From assembly GCA_003194525.1 (NCBI GenBank), contig NBIV01000030.1, forward strand, positions 310,001 to 374,000: DNA of 64,000 bases. The letters are read 5' to 3'. Below are positions 12,314-22,957 of this stretch, one piece after another. Source of the stretch: Gracilariopsis chorda (taxonomy: Eukaryota > Rhodophyta > Florideophyceae > Gracilariales > Gracilariaceae). A program made the translations under genes and the position numbers. Below the pieces are notes generated by a model. The model was not told the DNA's origin and did not search any database. It saw only the letters and a list, made by a program, of their open reading frames with translations. Position 1 is the first letter of the stretch; every line of letters begins with the position of its first letter.

Positions 12314-12689
12314 TCTGTTGGGCAGATTGGTGTATATGGACCACGGGATTTTTTAAAACCGTTACGAAACTGCGTCAATAATCGTTGTAGAGGTATTTTT
12401 CTCATCCAAGTTGCCCGAACACATCAACTTAGACTCCAGCACGATGTCCCTTCCCTGTCATCGCTTTTCAATCTCACAACTTGGGGGTTTTTACAATAAC
12501 CAATATAATTACGGTACCTCCTGCGTATTCATGCTCTTTCAATACAAAGTTCTGCCACTCCTCTGACCGTCGTTTTACCTTGCACACTAACCTCCCTTTC
12601 GCAACTATTTAGTTTTCTCATCTTCTCGCCAGACAAACCGGTACCATTTCTCGTATAACAGCCTCTCCTTTCCTTACACATCTCCAAAC

Positions 12690-13341
12690 TGTGAGAGTTA
12701 GTTATTATTTACCTTTCTTTGAGTATGTTTTGATCTACCATCAGTTCTAACGTGCACAAACCCGCTAGTTTTATTCTATTCGATCTGCGGAAGAAATCGG
12801 TTGCCCATTTGCCATGCCAAACTGGCCTCAAAGCCGTGTTGACATCTTCGTGACAATCTGTCAGCATGACATGACAACATGTTCATGTCAAAGAAGTCTT
12901 GGTTGACCGCAAGGACATATTGAATCTAGAGTACACGTTGCGTACTACTCACAACGTTGACAGACACGTCACACGGTACAGCAGGGATCGAAATTTCATG
13001 GACGATTCCCAAGGGAGTCGTGCCAAGTCATCAATGGCACCCTGGGTCCATGCCAGATCATCAAGACCTTGTCTGATGACAAGTCGTAAGCATTGATGGA
13101 ATTTGCCAAGTAATCAAATGACTAGATCTGGCACTGAAACCGGTAAAGCAGTCGCGTACGGAGACCACCACGAACATCAAGCACCATACCGTTTAACTCG
13201 TACGAATTCTCATCGACTAGTAGCACTGATAGAACTATATTAGAAACTCGATATAAACCCCGATGGATGTTCCGAACTTCTATCTTGGATTACCACCATC
13301 GACTTCCAACCAATTCAAACACTGCACCTCTGTTCATAACA
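12690..13341 (+). repeat. 5' LTR of element 2
   Basis: It begins TGTGAGAGTTAG and ends at ...TTCATAACA, where similarity to the 3' copy stops. Inside, a motif of the form TGCCAAGTCATCA recurs in three variants (about 13020-13120), and a TATA-like GATATAAACC lies at about 13250. Similarity to the 3' LTR is continuous over its length. The end is set by loss of similarity, so it may be off by a few bases. Confidence 0.8.
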
Positions 13342-13479
13342 TTTGTAGCATTTGCTAGTAAGTATTGCGCTTACCTGAAACTGGGGACCATCCTGCCTTG
13401 GTGGATTTTGCTACACAAAATTCTCCAAGTTTGGATGAGCCACAGAGATCAAGATCACATTGACTGTTGATTTCTGACC

Positions 13480-14127
13480 AATTGTGTGTTTCCAGTGAGC
13501 CCAGTACTCCGATCCAGGTTAACGCCGTCCTCGCTGTCGGTGTTCACCAACACCGACATATCCTCCAAATCACCGTGAAAACCGCCACCACCTCCCCCCG
13601 TGAACCGCGCCGACCCTGGAATCCTCGTAGCGGACCGCAGCTTCTCATTCGAACCACGTACGCCTTCACCCGAACCAGTCGACAACCTCGTTTTGCTTGA
13701 ACCCCGGACGCCTCGTAGTCAACCACCATCTCCTGAGCCAGTGGACATAGCCCCAGAAGCCCCAGACGAACTTCAACCACTTCAATTGTGGACAGACTTA
13801 CAGCAGTCCAAACAGTCGGGGAACGTATTCTTCAAGCGTACGACTCCGCCAATCCGGACCGCAAACGTGTCCTGCCGATCAGTGGGGCCGGAAACATCAA
13901 CCTCTACCGTATGGGAAGCGCTCTTATTCGTCGCCATAGAAAGCGTACACTTCGTCGTCGGCTTCCTACACCTAGGTGTGATGACTGCTGTTTACGCTTC
14001 AACAGCCGCGTACAACTTCAGGAACAACTCCACGAAACCAAACAAAAAAATAAGGTATTGTCGAAGACGTCCCAACCTGGTTGTATTGTTTGCATTTCAC
14101 CGTCATTCAACAACTGAACGCATGTAG
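13480..14127 (+). pseudogene. Extra ORF upstream of gag in element 2, function unknown
   Basis: Between the 5' LTR and gag lies coding-like sequence. The frame at 13600-14127 starts with a repeated Pro-rich motif (EPRTPSPEPVD, then PPSPEPVD) and continues to about residue 70. A second frame, 13788-14117, then reads a basic stretch (RRHRKRTLRRR) followed by CDDCCLRFNSRVQLQEQLH, which looks like the start of a C2H2-type zinc finger. The two frames overlap, so one frameshift would join them. An in-frame stop lies just before 13583. Such an ORF is not a standard chromovirus gene. A nucleic-acid-binding accessory protein is a guess from the finger-like motif. Confidence 0.4.
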
Positions 14128-14644
14128 AGGACCACTTCAGAGGTAAAATGCATTGTCTGGCTCAAGACAAGGAACAAATGCGTCAACAGAAACACTTCAA
14201 CGGCCGTTTTTAACCCGGTAAACACATTTCTGCGAAAAATAAAAATTGGCCATTCTACCCTTTAAGCTACCATTTGTGGCTGTTTTCAAGCTCCTACTGC
14301 GCCAAAATTACCAAGATTTGTCAAGGAAGACGTCTCCGTACAGGTCTTATTATCTCCCCAATCTCTAGACCCCTGGTAACCTCCGCTGAAGGAACTCTAC
14401 TTCAGCCACTCCAACACGCTTCCACGTTCTTACAGCGAATGGATTCGAACTCGAGACCTCCAACATCCGATTGATTTCCTGAAACCACTTCATCACATCT
14501 TAGTGTTATATTCTGGCATAGTTCCGTAAAAATACGCAATATAATTAGCGGGGTCCAAATTTGTGGCCCTAAATTCCGACCCTTTTTTGGAAGGTTTTTT
14601 GTTTCACTTGATTCCGCGCAATTTCAAGCACTCCGAGCAATACT

Positions 14645-15567
14645 ATGCCCTCACTGCCGTCCAGCGCAAACCAGATTATCCAAAATCTCGGAAGAGCACT
14701 GAAAGATACACGTGATAGAATGGAAAGACTGGAAAGAGAAGCCGAACAGAAGATCTCATCGCTCGAGTCCGCTCTCACCCTCCTCCGGAGTTCTAGAAGC
14801 GAATCTTTTCTGCACCAAAGATCAATAAACCTCCTTTGTCTACTGAAAAGCAGAACATTGATAGTTGGATCCCACATGTCCGGAACTATCTGGAAGGAAC
14901 CTCAAACGACAAAGCACTTCCAATAGCACTCAGCTATATTGGTGGAGCAGCTCACGAGTGCTACCTCGCCCAAATGAAAAATGGAACAGACCTTACCACA
15001 CTCGACAAGCTATTTGTTGGTCTGGAGACCTGCTTCAGAATAGTGAACAGGGAAAAACTTGCTCGTGATAAGCTTAGCAACTGGAAACAAATGAAAGACG
15101 TCCAGCAGTACCATGAGGATTTTCTGAAGATCATAGTGGATGTTCCCAATATCAGTATGGAAGAACAGGTAGACGGATACACAAGAGGACAGAAGAGCTT
15201 TATCTGGAAAGAGCTTTGTACCAAGGAATACAAATCTGTCACGGACACGTTGAAAGATGCGAAAAGAGTCGAGTCAGCGTACAAAACAGGGGGTTCCAGT
15301 AGATTTGGCAGAGGAGCGGGCGGCCACCGGCATAATAATGGACCCGTACCAATGGAAATTGGAAACGTGAAGTTAGAGAAGCTTACCGCAGAAGCCAGAG
15401 AACACTGCCGCAAGAACAGAATTTGTTTCTGTTGCAAAGGACCATGGCACAAAGCGAACAACTCGTGCTGCCCAAAAAACTCTCAAGGGAACAGACTCAA
15501 ATTTCGTCAGTTCCAGTTGAAACCACCTTACCCACTGAAACAACCAAGATCTGTACGACGTATGTAA
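14645..15567 (+). pseudogene. Gag of element 2
   Basis: The frame starting at ATG 14645 opens with a coiled-coil segment (DTRDRMERLEREAEQKISS). A frameshift near 14800 moves to the frame that ends at 15567, which holds the capsid-like domain (DSWIPHVRNYLEG, helices through about residue 150) and then a zinc knuckle CFCCKGPWHKANNSC. The knuckle spacing is C-x2-C-x4-H-x5-C, one residue longer than the usual x4. A short Pro/Thr-rich frame (15423-15701) overlaps the end and leads toward protease. Gag would build the virus-like particle. Without the frameshift this would be one protein of about 300 residues. Confidence 0.75.
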
Positions 15568-15721
15568 AGGTAGAAGAACGCACGGAACACCCGAGTGCGA
15601 ATACCAAATTAGACCACAAGAAATACAGAATTTTACCGTCAAACAATGCATCACCATTGAAACCCCAGCCCCAGGACTGGTACTTGCGCAAGTACGCGTA
15701 AACCTAAAAATCTGTAAGGTT

Positions 15722-16138
15722 TTGTTCGATAACGGATGCGAAATCAGCTACCTTTCAAAGGCTTTCGTTAAAAGCGTGGGAATTCCAACAGTCAAAATGA
15801 AGTACCAAGCAGAGATGGCGAATGGATCAACTACCATTCTAGAAGAGACTGATAAAGATGGTGTTACATTAGAAATAGGACACCTCAAAGAGAAGACACA
15901 GTTTGCCATCTGGCCATTGCACGGATATGGCGCAATCCGGGGAAAAAACTGGCTTCACCAGTACAACCCCTATGTCAACCACCGAACCAAAATCATATCA
16001 CTTCCCCACGAAAACAAACAATTTGTCATTAACGCTACGTGGAAACGAAGGAACAACATGAAAACAATCAACGCTATCAAGAAATGCATAGAAACGAAGT
16101 TACCAGTATTTGCGGTTCTTATAAGCCCCCAAAAATGA
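15722..16138 (+). pseudogene. Aspartic protease domain of element 2
   Basis: The frame begins within the active-site strand: LFDNGCEISYLSKAFV corresponds to the retropepsin core D-[ST]-G. The middle residue is Asn, an unusual substitution that would probably impair catalysis. The second half has the glycine-containing strand LHGYGAIRGKNWL expected near the flap/Asp-fold end. It follows gag in a different frame and is followed after a stop at 16136-16138 by RT in yet another frame. Confidence 0.65.
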
Positions 16139-16154
16139 ACCAGAAAATACAGAG

Positions 16155-17022
16155 GTGCAAAAACCCTACCTAAAGTCATTGTTAGGTGAATTTGAAGATG
16201 CATTTCCAGACCAACTCCCAAAAGGACTACTCCCGAAGCGAAAACAAGACTTTCATATCGACCTACTGCTAGGCTCTTCGCCACTCAAGAAAGCAGTATA
16301 TCGAATGTCAGATAAACAACTTACAGAACTACGTAAGCAGATCGACGAACTACTTCAACAGGGTTTCATGCGACCAAGTTCAAGCCCTTGGGATGCATCC
16401 GTACTATTCGTCGCCAAGAAAGATGGAGCATTGAGAGTATGCATTGACTACCGAAGATTAAACAGACTAACAGTGAAGAATAGTTACCCCATACCCTGGA
16501 TTGATGACATATTCGATCCGCTAAGTGGCGCTAGAATATTTTCAAAAATAGATCTTCGTTCAAGATATCATCAAATAAGACTTTCCGAATAGTCTATCCC
16601 GATAACAGCCTTCCGTACAAGATACGGTTACTTTGAGTTCCTCGTACTTCCTTTTGGTCTTAACAACGCACCAGCTTCATTTATGAGCCTGATGGATACG
16701 GTACTGAGAGAATACATAGACATGTTCGTCTTAGTATATCTAGAAGACATTCTTGTTTATAGTAAGAACAAAGAAGAACATCCGAAGCATCTCAGATGTG
16801 TACTCAACAAACTTCGCGAGCACAAGCTTTATGGGAAGCTTTCAAAGTGTGAATTCATTAAGCAGAAGGTTGAGTATCTTGGACACATTGTGAGTGCAGA
16901 AGGTATATCCATGGAAGCGCAGAAGGTTCATTCAATCCTGAATTGGATTACACCTAAATCCAAGACCGACTTCCAGGCATTCCTGGGATTAGTAAATTAC
17001 TACCGAAGGTTTATCAAGAACT
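16155..17022 (+). pseudogene. Reverse transcriptase of element 2, mutated active site
   Basis: Motifs appear in order: [47 protein letters not shown], then a TAG stop at 16590-16592, and in the same frame LPFGLNNAPASFMSLMD and VLVYLEDILVYSKN. The catalytic box is YLED where the family has Y[LIV]DD, so the first metal-binding Asp is Glu. The domain continues with YLGHIVS and FLGLVNYYRRFI and ends at a TGA (17020-17022). RNase H follows, broken by an in-frame TAA near 17255 and a frameshift before 17392. The identity is certain; activity is very unlikely. Confidence 0.9.
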
Positions 17023-18510
17023 GATACGAAATATCGAAACCCTCGACCAAGCTATGCGGAAAATCTGAACTTGAATGGAAACAAGAACAAGCTCAAAGTT
17101 TTGATTCCTTGAAGAAAGCTATCACGAGAACCCCAGTACTAAGGTTCTTTGACCCAAAACCACCCATCATCGTTACTACCGACGCTTATCAATATGCCAT
17201 TGGAGCCGTTATTGAACAGGTTGAAAACAATGTTAAACGACTTGTAGCATTTTAATCAAGAACAGTAAATGCCACCGAACAACGTTACGCAGCCCACGAA
17301 AGAGAACTCTTGGGGGGTAATAGACACGTTGAGGACATGGAGACTGTACCTTGATGGCCAGAAATTTACAGTGTACACTGACCACTAACCTTTGATGTAT
17401 CTAGAATCTCAACCGAACCTGTCTCAAAGACAGGTACGCTGGCTGGAAAGAATCGTTGAGTTTGACTTCTGTTTTCAGCCGATCAACGGGAAGTCCAACG
17501 TTGTCGCAGATGCTCTTTCAAGGTACCAGAAAAAAGCCGAGAAACTTGAAGTAACTAACCGTTCACTACTTCAGGAAGCAATTCCCGGAACCTCGAAAGT
17601 CAATGGTATACTACAGCTTGGTGGAGTATCCAAAAAGGATACGTGCGCATTCATCAAATGATATATGAACGGCAAGGAATTCATAAACCCATATAAATCT
17701 TCACAGGCCCCATTCCACAAACAAAACGAATTTTTGTACAGGAAAGGACGACTCTGCGTTCCAAAAGCAGAAGTACGACTAAGAATACTACAATGTTACC
17801 ACGATAAACCTATATCAGCTCACCTAACATTTAAGAAAACATATGGAAAGATCCGGAGACCATACTACTGGAAATCGTTACGTCAAACGATTAAGGAATA
17901 TGTCGGCTCATGTCTGAAGTGTCACGAAACGAAATCAGGAACCAAGACACCCCAAGGCCAACTAAAACCACTACCTTCTCCAAGAAAGAAGTGGGCCCAA
18001 ATTACAATGGACTTTATCACACCGCTTCCCAAAACAAAACATGGGAATAGTGCATTGTAAGTCGTAGTAGACTGCCTATCCAAGTTGATGAGAATTATCC
18101 CCACAATATCAGATATCAATGCAGTCCAGACTGCAGAACTCTATTTCAAACACATATACAGACATCATGGTCTCTCCGAAATAATTATCTACAACAGGGA
18201 CAAGATTTTTATGAGCAACTTTTAGAAAGAACTATTCCGTCTCGTCAGTACTAAGATAAGGACATCAACAGCATATCAACCACAGACAGATGATCAAACC
18301 GAGGTAATAAAAAAAAACAATTGAAGAAATGATTAGAGCATACGTCAGCCTTAAGCAATCTAATTGGGATGGACACCTCATAAAATTCTAAGTCGCATAC
18401 AACTTGTCAGAGAACTCATCCACAAAGTTTACAACCTTCTTCTTAACGTATGGGGACCACCCAAGAGTACTAACGCTCGATACTATCATTTAAGAAAATG
18501 ATGCAGCTCT
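17023..18510 (+). pseudogene. RNase H and integrase core of element 2
   Basis: RNase H is recognisable by a segment with TTDAYQYAIGAV and by the NVVADALSRY end (17392-17661). Integrase follows in the same frame after a TGA. The zinc-binding part has H in CYHDKPISAHLTFKKTY and the C-x2-C pair in CLKCHE (17665-18060). Core motifs are TMDFITPLP and YNRDKIF, then YQPQTDDQTEV, so D, D and E can be matched. Several stops lie between 18058 and 18500. The region between the third core motif and 18527 is degraded. Confidence 0.8.
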
Positions 18511-18526
18511 GAAGTTCATAGAAACC

Positions 18527-19075
18527 ATGAAGCAAGCAACCATTGAAGCAAGAACACAGATTGAAAAACAGAACCGTTACTCCAAGTCATACACTGATAA
18601 GAAGCCGTCGTCCTGCACATTCCAAGTGGGAAAGAAAGTCATGTTGTCCACAAAAATCCTCAATGCGAACCACATTGGAAAGAAGTCTAACCTACGAGTA
18701 CGATACTGTGGACCGTTCAGGATCACAGAAAAACTTGGTGCAGTAGCATTTCGTCTAGACTTGAGTCACACACTGTATTCAAAAACTCATGATGTGTTCC
18801 CTGGTAGTGTCCTTAAGCCATATCGAGAAGAAAAATCATTTCGTTCCGAGCCAGATCATCCCAACCCGGTAACATTGAATGATGGGACAGAAGAGTATGA
18901 AGTAGACTGTATTTTCAACCACAGAAAATGGCCCACACGATTTGAATTTCTTGTCAAATTGCTTGGATTCCCAAGTCATGAGAACACTTGGATGAAAGAA
19001 AGAGAGCTCACGAACTGCAAAGCACTTTTCCAGCAGTATAAACAGGCGAACGGACTCATACCGAGAAGAAACTAA
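18527..19075 (+). pseudogene. Integrase C-terminal domain with chromodomain, element 2
   Basis: This 182-codon open frame starts in the helical region after the core (QNRYSKSYTDKK), continues through the GPF/Y-type module (VRYCGPFRITEKLG, residues about 60-75, then DVFPGSVLKPY) and ends in a chromodomain: EVDCIFNHRKW, then FLVKLLGFPSHENTWMKE. In chromoviruses this domain steers integration to marked chromatin. The usual third aromatic-cage Trp is present (NTW), while the WKG position reads KLLG. It has no intrinsic start and belongs to the pol polyprotein. Confidence 0.8.
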
Positions 19076-19096
19076 GCATCCCCGTCTCAACAAACC

Positions 19097-19552
19097 TTGA
19101 AGATTAATCAGAACTCCAATGTCGAGGACGCGAGAGAGTTTTACAACGATATCAACCTCGGTAGAAGATCGTTATACCATTGGATGGCTGAAATCACTAG
19201 CATTGAAGAAATCAGAATACGTCTTTGCTGGGCAGCCCGCCATATCTCTTTATCATTCGCACAACACCGTGGACCCTTCTACACCGACGAAAACGACATA
19301 CTGCTGCACAGACTTTTCTTCAACTACGATGGTGGAATTCTGACGATTTTGGACGGTACGTTCGAAATGCATATCTTCTGCTATATGGTCGCGCGTTATA
19401 GACACCTCAAGGGCGAACGAAGTTCTACAGAAAAAATTGGTGAAATCCTGAACTGCTTCGAGGATGAAGATCAAGTCCCATTCACCTTGGAACCTGAAAC
19501 TCAGCGCGACCTGTTCCCCGGTCCTCCCAAATCTGGGTTTGTGCTAGTCTAA
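19097..19552 (+). CDS. Uninterrupted ORF between integrase and 3' LTR, function unknown
   Basis: An open frame of 151 codons follows the chromodomain frame after one TAA and 21 bases, in the same frame. The first ATG is at 19184, which gives 123 residues. Otherwise it could be a read-through extension of pol. The sequence is soluble and acidic/aromatic, with HWMAEITSIEEIRIRL near the ATG and a Phe/Tyr-rich middle. I see no membrane segment or signal peptide, so it is not an obvious env. It has stayed open although gag and pol in the same copy are broken by many stops. It ends 49 bases before the 3' LTR. It could be a captured host exon or an element-specific factor. Confidence 0.45.
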   Translation: MKINQNSNVEDAREFYNDINLGRRSLYHWMAEITSIEEIRIRLCWAARHISLSFAQHRGPFYTDENDILLHRLFFNYDGGILTILDGTFEMHIFCYMVARYRHLKGERSSTEKIGEILNCFEDEDQVPFTLEPETQRDLFPGPPKSGFVLV

Positions 19553-19588
19553 GAAAATCTTCGTCACGAGTCGGGTCGACTCTACTGT

Positions 19589-19601
19589 CAGGGGAGAGTG
19601 A
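19589..19601 (+). promoter_or_regulatory. Polypurine tract of element 2
   Basis: The run CAGGGGAGAGTGA lies immediately before the 3' LTR, where plus-strand DNA synthesis is primed in LTR retrotransposons. Its position fixes the LTR start at 19602. Confidence 0.75.
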
Positions 19602-20253
19602 TGTTAGAATTAGTTAATATTTACCTTTCTTCGAGTATATTTGGCACTATCATCAGTTCTAACGTGCACAAACCAGCTAGTTTTATTCTAATCGATCTGC
19701 TGAAGAAATCGGTTGCCCATTTGCCATACCAAACTGGCCTCAAAGCCGAGTTGACATCTTCGTGACACCCTGCCAGTATGACATGACAAAATTTTCATGT
19801 CAAAGAAGCCTTGGTTGACTGCGTGGACATATTGGCACTAAAGTACACGTTGCCTACTACTCACAACGTTGACAGACACTCCACACGGTACAGCAGGGAT
19901 CGAACGGTCATGGAAGATTCCCGTGGGAGTCGTGCCAAGTCATCACTGGCACCCGGGGTTCATGCCAGATCATCAAGACCTTGTCTGATGACAATTCATC
20001 AGCATTGATGGCTTTTGCCAAGTCATCAAACGACTAGATCTTGCACTGAACCCGGTAGACCCGTCGCGTACGGAGGCCAGCACGAACACCAAGCATCATA
20101 CCGTTTAACTCGGACGAATTCTCATCGACTTGCGGCACTGATAAACCTATACTAAAAACTACATATGAACCCCGATGGATGTTCCGAACTTCTAACTTGG
20201 ATCATCACCATCGACTTCCAACCAATTAAACCACTGCACCTTTGTTCCTAAGA
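19602..20253 (+). repeat. 3' LTR of element 2
   Basis: It begins TGTTAGAATTAG directly after the polypurine tract and is similar to the 5' LTR throughout, ending at about ...TTCCTAAGA. Shared blocks include CATCAGTTCTAACGTGCAC and GGTACAGCAGGGATCGAA. Substitutions between the copies are scattered with few indels, and the lengths are equal. Confidence 0.8.
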
Positions 20254-20605
20254 CTTGGTGGAACCTCAAAATGCGTGAGTGAGTGAAAACGGCGGCAAAA
20301 TGATACAATGAAAACATAGCCGAGCAGCGTCAGCATGAAAACCGAAAGCAGCGGGCGGTCGACTTTCAGTCGTGGATTTCGAATGGAGCCTCCCCTTACT
20401 TATTATGATATGAATGATGTTCGATTATACTCAGGCCTCTATTAATGGCTTTGTACAAGATTTTTCGGATATTTTGGTTAGGCATCTGGGTCAGAGTATC
20501 AAACGATTTGTAGCTGGTTCGAGATTCAACTCACCGGTGAGACGTTTAGCGTCGCGACCTTTTCGTTTGCGAAGTGTTAAGGCATGATCTCTTTCGTTTT
20601 TCGTA
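20254..20605. other. Intergenic between element 2 and MULE remnant
   Basis: No reading frame or repeat is recognised. It marks the boundary between the chromovirus insertion and the MULE-derived sequence. Confidence 0.5.
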
Positions 20606-21483
20606 TCAAGTAAGTCCTGCGTTTGGATTCTTGACTTCAATGGGATTATTGATGCTGGTAGATGGTTTCACAGAAAGAACCTTTCGTAGTCCTGAGGTTC
20701 TCTGAACAGAACTTTCGGAAGAGGGAAGAGGAACTCGTCTGCAAGACAATGATTTGATTGCATTGTCCAGGAAAAGACGTACGCTCTGCAGAGCAAGTGA
20801 AAAAAGGCTTGACGCTAATCCATGCATTTTGTCTGTTAATGCTCTCGCATCAGACCAAGACAAGTAGTCCTTAACTTTCTTTTCTATGGCCTTACTCACT
20901 TCTTCTCCTCGTATACACTCAAACTTGGTGTCTGCTTTCATTTCATAATCTCGAACAGTTCGCGAGTGCTGCTTCGCTATCCGAGACCAGATATCCACGG
21001 TGTACTTTACGTCACTGTCAGAATGGTTGAATTTCCAATAAGGGTCGAAACATTCTTCGATCTCAACTCTATTACTCAAAATCGCTCTCAATCTGTCATG
21101 GCTGAGAACAAGTTTAGGGTATGTCACCACGCATCGTACCATATTACGACATGCGAACCCCAAAATGGAATGTTGTTGGCACGAGCAGGTGGCGAAAAGC
21201 TTGCGACCCTCTTCATAATCCAGTTTCTCACGTCTGGTCATAAAACCTTGACACACAGATCGGATCAAAGAGAATTCTACAATTTGCGGGTGATTATCCA
21301 GTGACTTTGGGCGTTCCTGAAGTGCAATGCCCTCAGGGAGGGATTCTTGGTACTTGGTTGACTTCCCAAATGTTTCGGTAATGTAGTCATTGCATGAACT
21401 ACGACCGCTAATAGTAGATTTGACACGTAGGACACGGAAGAGTCAATTTGCAGTTGGCCACAGTAGTGGGCATGAACCACCAA
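20606..21483 (-). pseudogene. MULE transposase C-terminus with SWIM-type zinc finger
   Basis: Two adjacent frames (21483-21277 and 21268-20606) form the C-terminal part. QLQIDSSVSYVSNLLLAVVV leads to a SWIM-like motif, CSCQQHSILGFACRNMV. SWIM fingers are C-x-C...C-x-H; here the last ligand is Asn, so metal binding is probably lost. The tail is basic and Ser-rich. SWIM fingers typically end MULE transposases and help DNA binding. Confidence 0.65.
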
Positions 21484-21489
21484 AGTGGA

Positions 21490-22390
21490 GTAGTTTAGTT
21501 AATTCTGTTTATTGTTTTACACCCATTTCTGGGATGGTTAGTACTTTATGCGCCTGCGAGTTGCCGTCGCACCAGTAAACCTTCTCCAACAAGGGACCCC
21601 AACCCGGTGAATTGGCTCTAGACCTCCCCGCCCTCGCATCTTCTCTACTCCTCCTGGGAGGGAAGCAGCATAGCATAGAGAAAGTCTAACCCCCGTGCCT
21701 ATCTAAAGGACCCGAATATTGGGATTGTTATTCCAACTGTTTTGGTGTTCGCCTTGTATAAGTTTTATTTACCGCCACTGCCTTTAGTCTTCGTCATGAC
21801 ACTTGCGACTCAGCTCCCCCTTATTTTTCCCTTTATAAGGTGGCTTTCCTGCCACCTACGGCCCGTATTTGCGCGTACCACTACCGTGGAAACCTCACCT
21901 CTCTAGAGGACGAGCTCCCCCATACACCGCTCCTGCGGATACCCAATTCTTAGCTCAACCTCTCTGCGTAAGTTGCGACGGGTGGCGTCGGTCTTACAAC
22001 CTGACATAGTTGTGCCACTCCTGGGAGGGCTCTACCCAACTGGGCTCACCTCTAATGCATAAAGATCCAGAACATCTTTCGGTGCATTCCCTCTTCTGGG
22101 AATTGCACTACAGTTGCAACTTGAATACAACGACGTCCTCGAGAATGTAGTCATCTGGTACTCGAGTATCAGGCAACGCTGCGACACTCATGGTTATTAC
22201 TTCAGCACCAAGCACAGCATACAATTAGCTCGGAGCCATTCTCAGGTCCACAAAATTCAGGAGAGAAGACAACCTAAAGTTCGTGATAAGGCCATCCATG
22301 ACGCGCTTTGGTAATGGAAGCTGGCAGTTTGCAATCTTTCAGTGACTCAGGTTCTGCTGCTTGAGCGTTTTATGTCTGGAAAGAGCTCAA
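21490..22390. other. Foreign insert within the MULE remnant
   Basis: About 0.9 kb without MULE similarity splits the transposase. It is pyrimidine-rich on the plus strand, with CTCCTGGGAGGG near 21651 and again near 22016, and a small inverted repeat AAGGTGGC TTTCCT GCCACCT near 21840-21860. It may be a solo LTR or a non-autonomous insert. No ends with target duplication could be shown. Confidence 0.35.
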
Positions 22391-22524
22391 TTCTTACTGC
22401 TCTTCTCGGTTATTCTAGCCATTTCTTTTGAGACTTTGTAAGGGGGCACTTTTCTCTGAAGAATGTGCTGTCTGTATGAGGAGTTCGAACATTCGGTGTA
22501 TCCAGTGCCCTAGAAGAGATAAAG

Positions 22525-22776
22525 TTATGGTACAGATAGGTTTCGGTAGAAAGCCACAAGCATCTGCGGTTGTCTATGGTAAAAACACTTGTACCACGAG
22601 GGAGCATCTTCCGGGAAGAAGTAAAAGAACTTTCGTTCGAAATCTGTTCGCAGAGCTAAAAAACTTTCCTCCGTCCTCGCATTTCTTATTCTAAAGAGAT
22701 CTGCTGACATCTCTTTCGAAATATTCTCTGCTCGCAAAACGGCTGACTTCCGTTTTACTAGAGAACTGTTCGTCAC
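22525..22776 (-). pseudogene. MULE transposase, middle fragment
   Basis: This short frame contains FLALRTDFERKFFYFFPEDAPSWYKCFY, the helical part that follows the catalytic core in such transposases. It is out of register with the 22958-24268 frame, so a frameshift and a deletion lie between them. Confidence 0.5.
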
Positions 22777-22957
22777 CTCTTCCTTAAGTGGTTATTGTAA
22801 ACCCTGCTAAACCAATACCTTAATGAAGACCACTAGCACAGGGGGTCCATCTACCACAAACTGTACCTCACGTAACTACTCTGAATTGTAGGAAATTATC
22901 TTCTTTGTAAAATTACATTACGCAAGGTATTGAATTCATACTCTTACGTGATAAGTG

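Larger units (their letters stand above)
12690..20253 (+). mobile_element. LTR chromovirus (Ty3/gypsy element 2), full length but dead
   Basis: Two related 652-base LTRs (12690-13341 and 19602-20253) bracket gag, protease, RT, RNase H, integrase with chromodomain, and two unexpected reading frames. The order and the C-terminal chromodomain define a chromovirus. The LTRs differ at roughly one position in ten by eye, so the insertion is old. Pol is split over three frames with several stops. A polypurine tract precedes the 3' LTR. I could not fix a primer-binding site or a target-site duplication. Confidence 0.85.

Noticed and set aside
13342..13400. Primer-binding site of element 2 just after the 5' LTR
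   Set aside because: No TGG start follows the LTR end directly; TGGGGACCATCC at about 13382 is 40 bases away and cannot be tied to a tRNA by eye.
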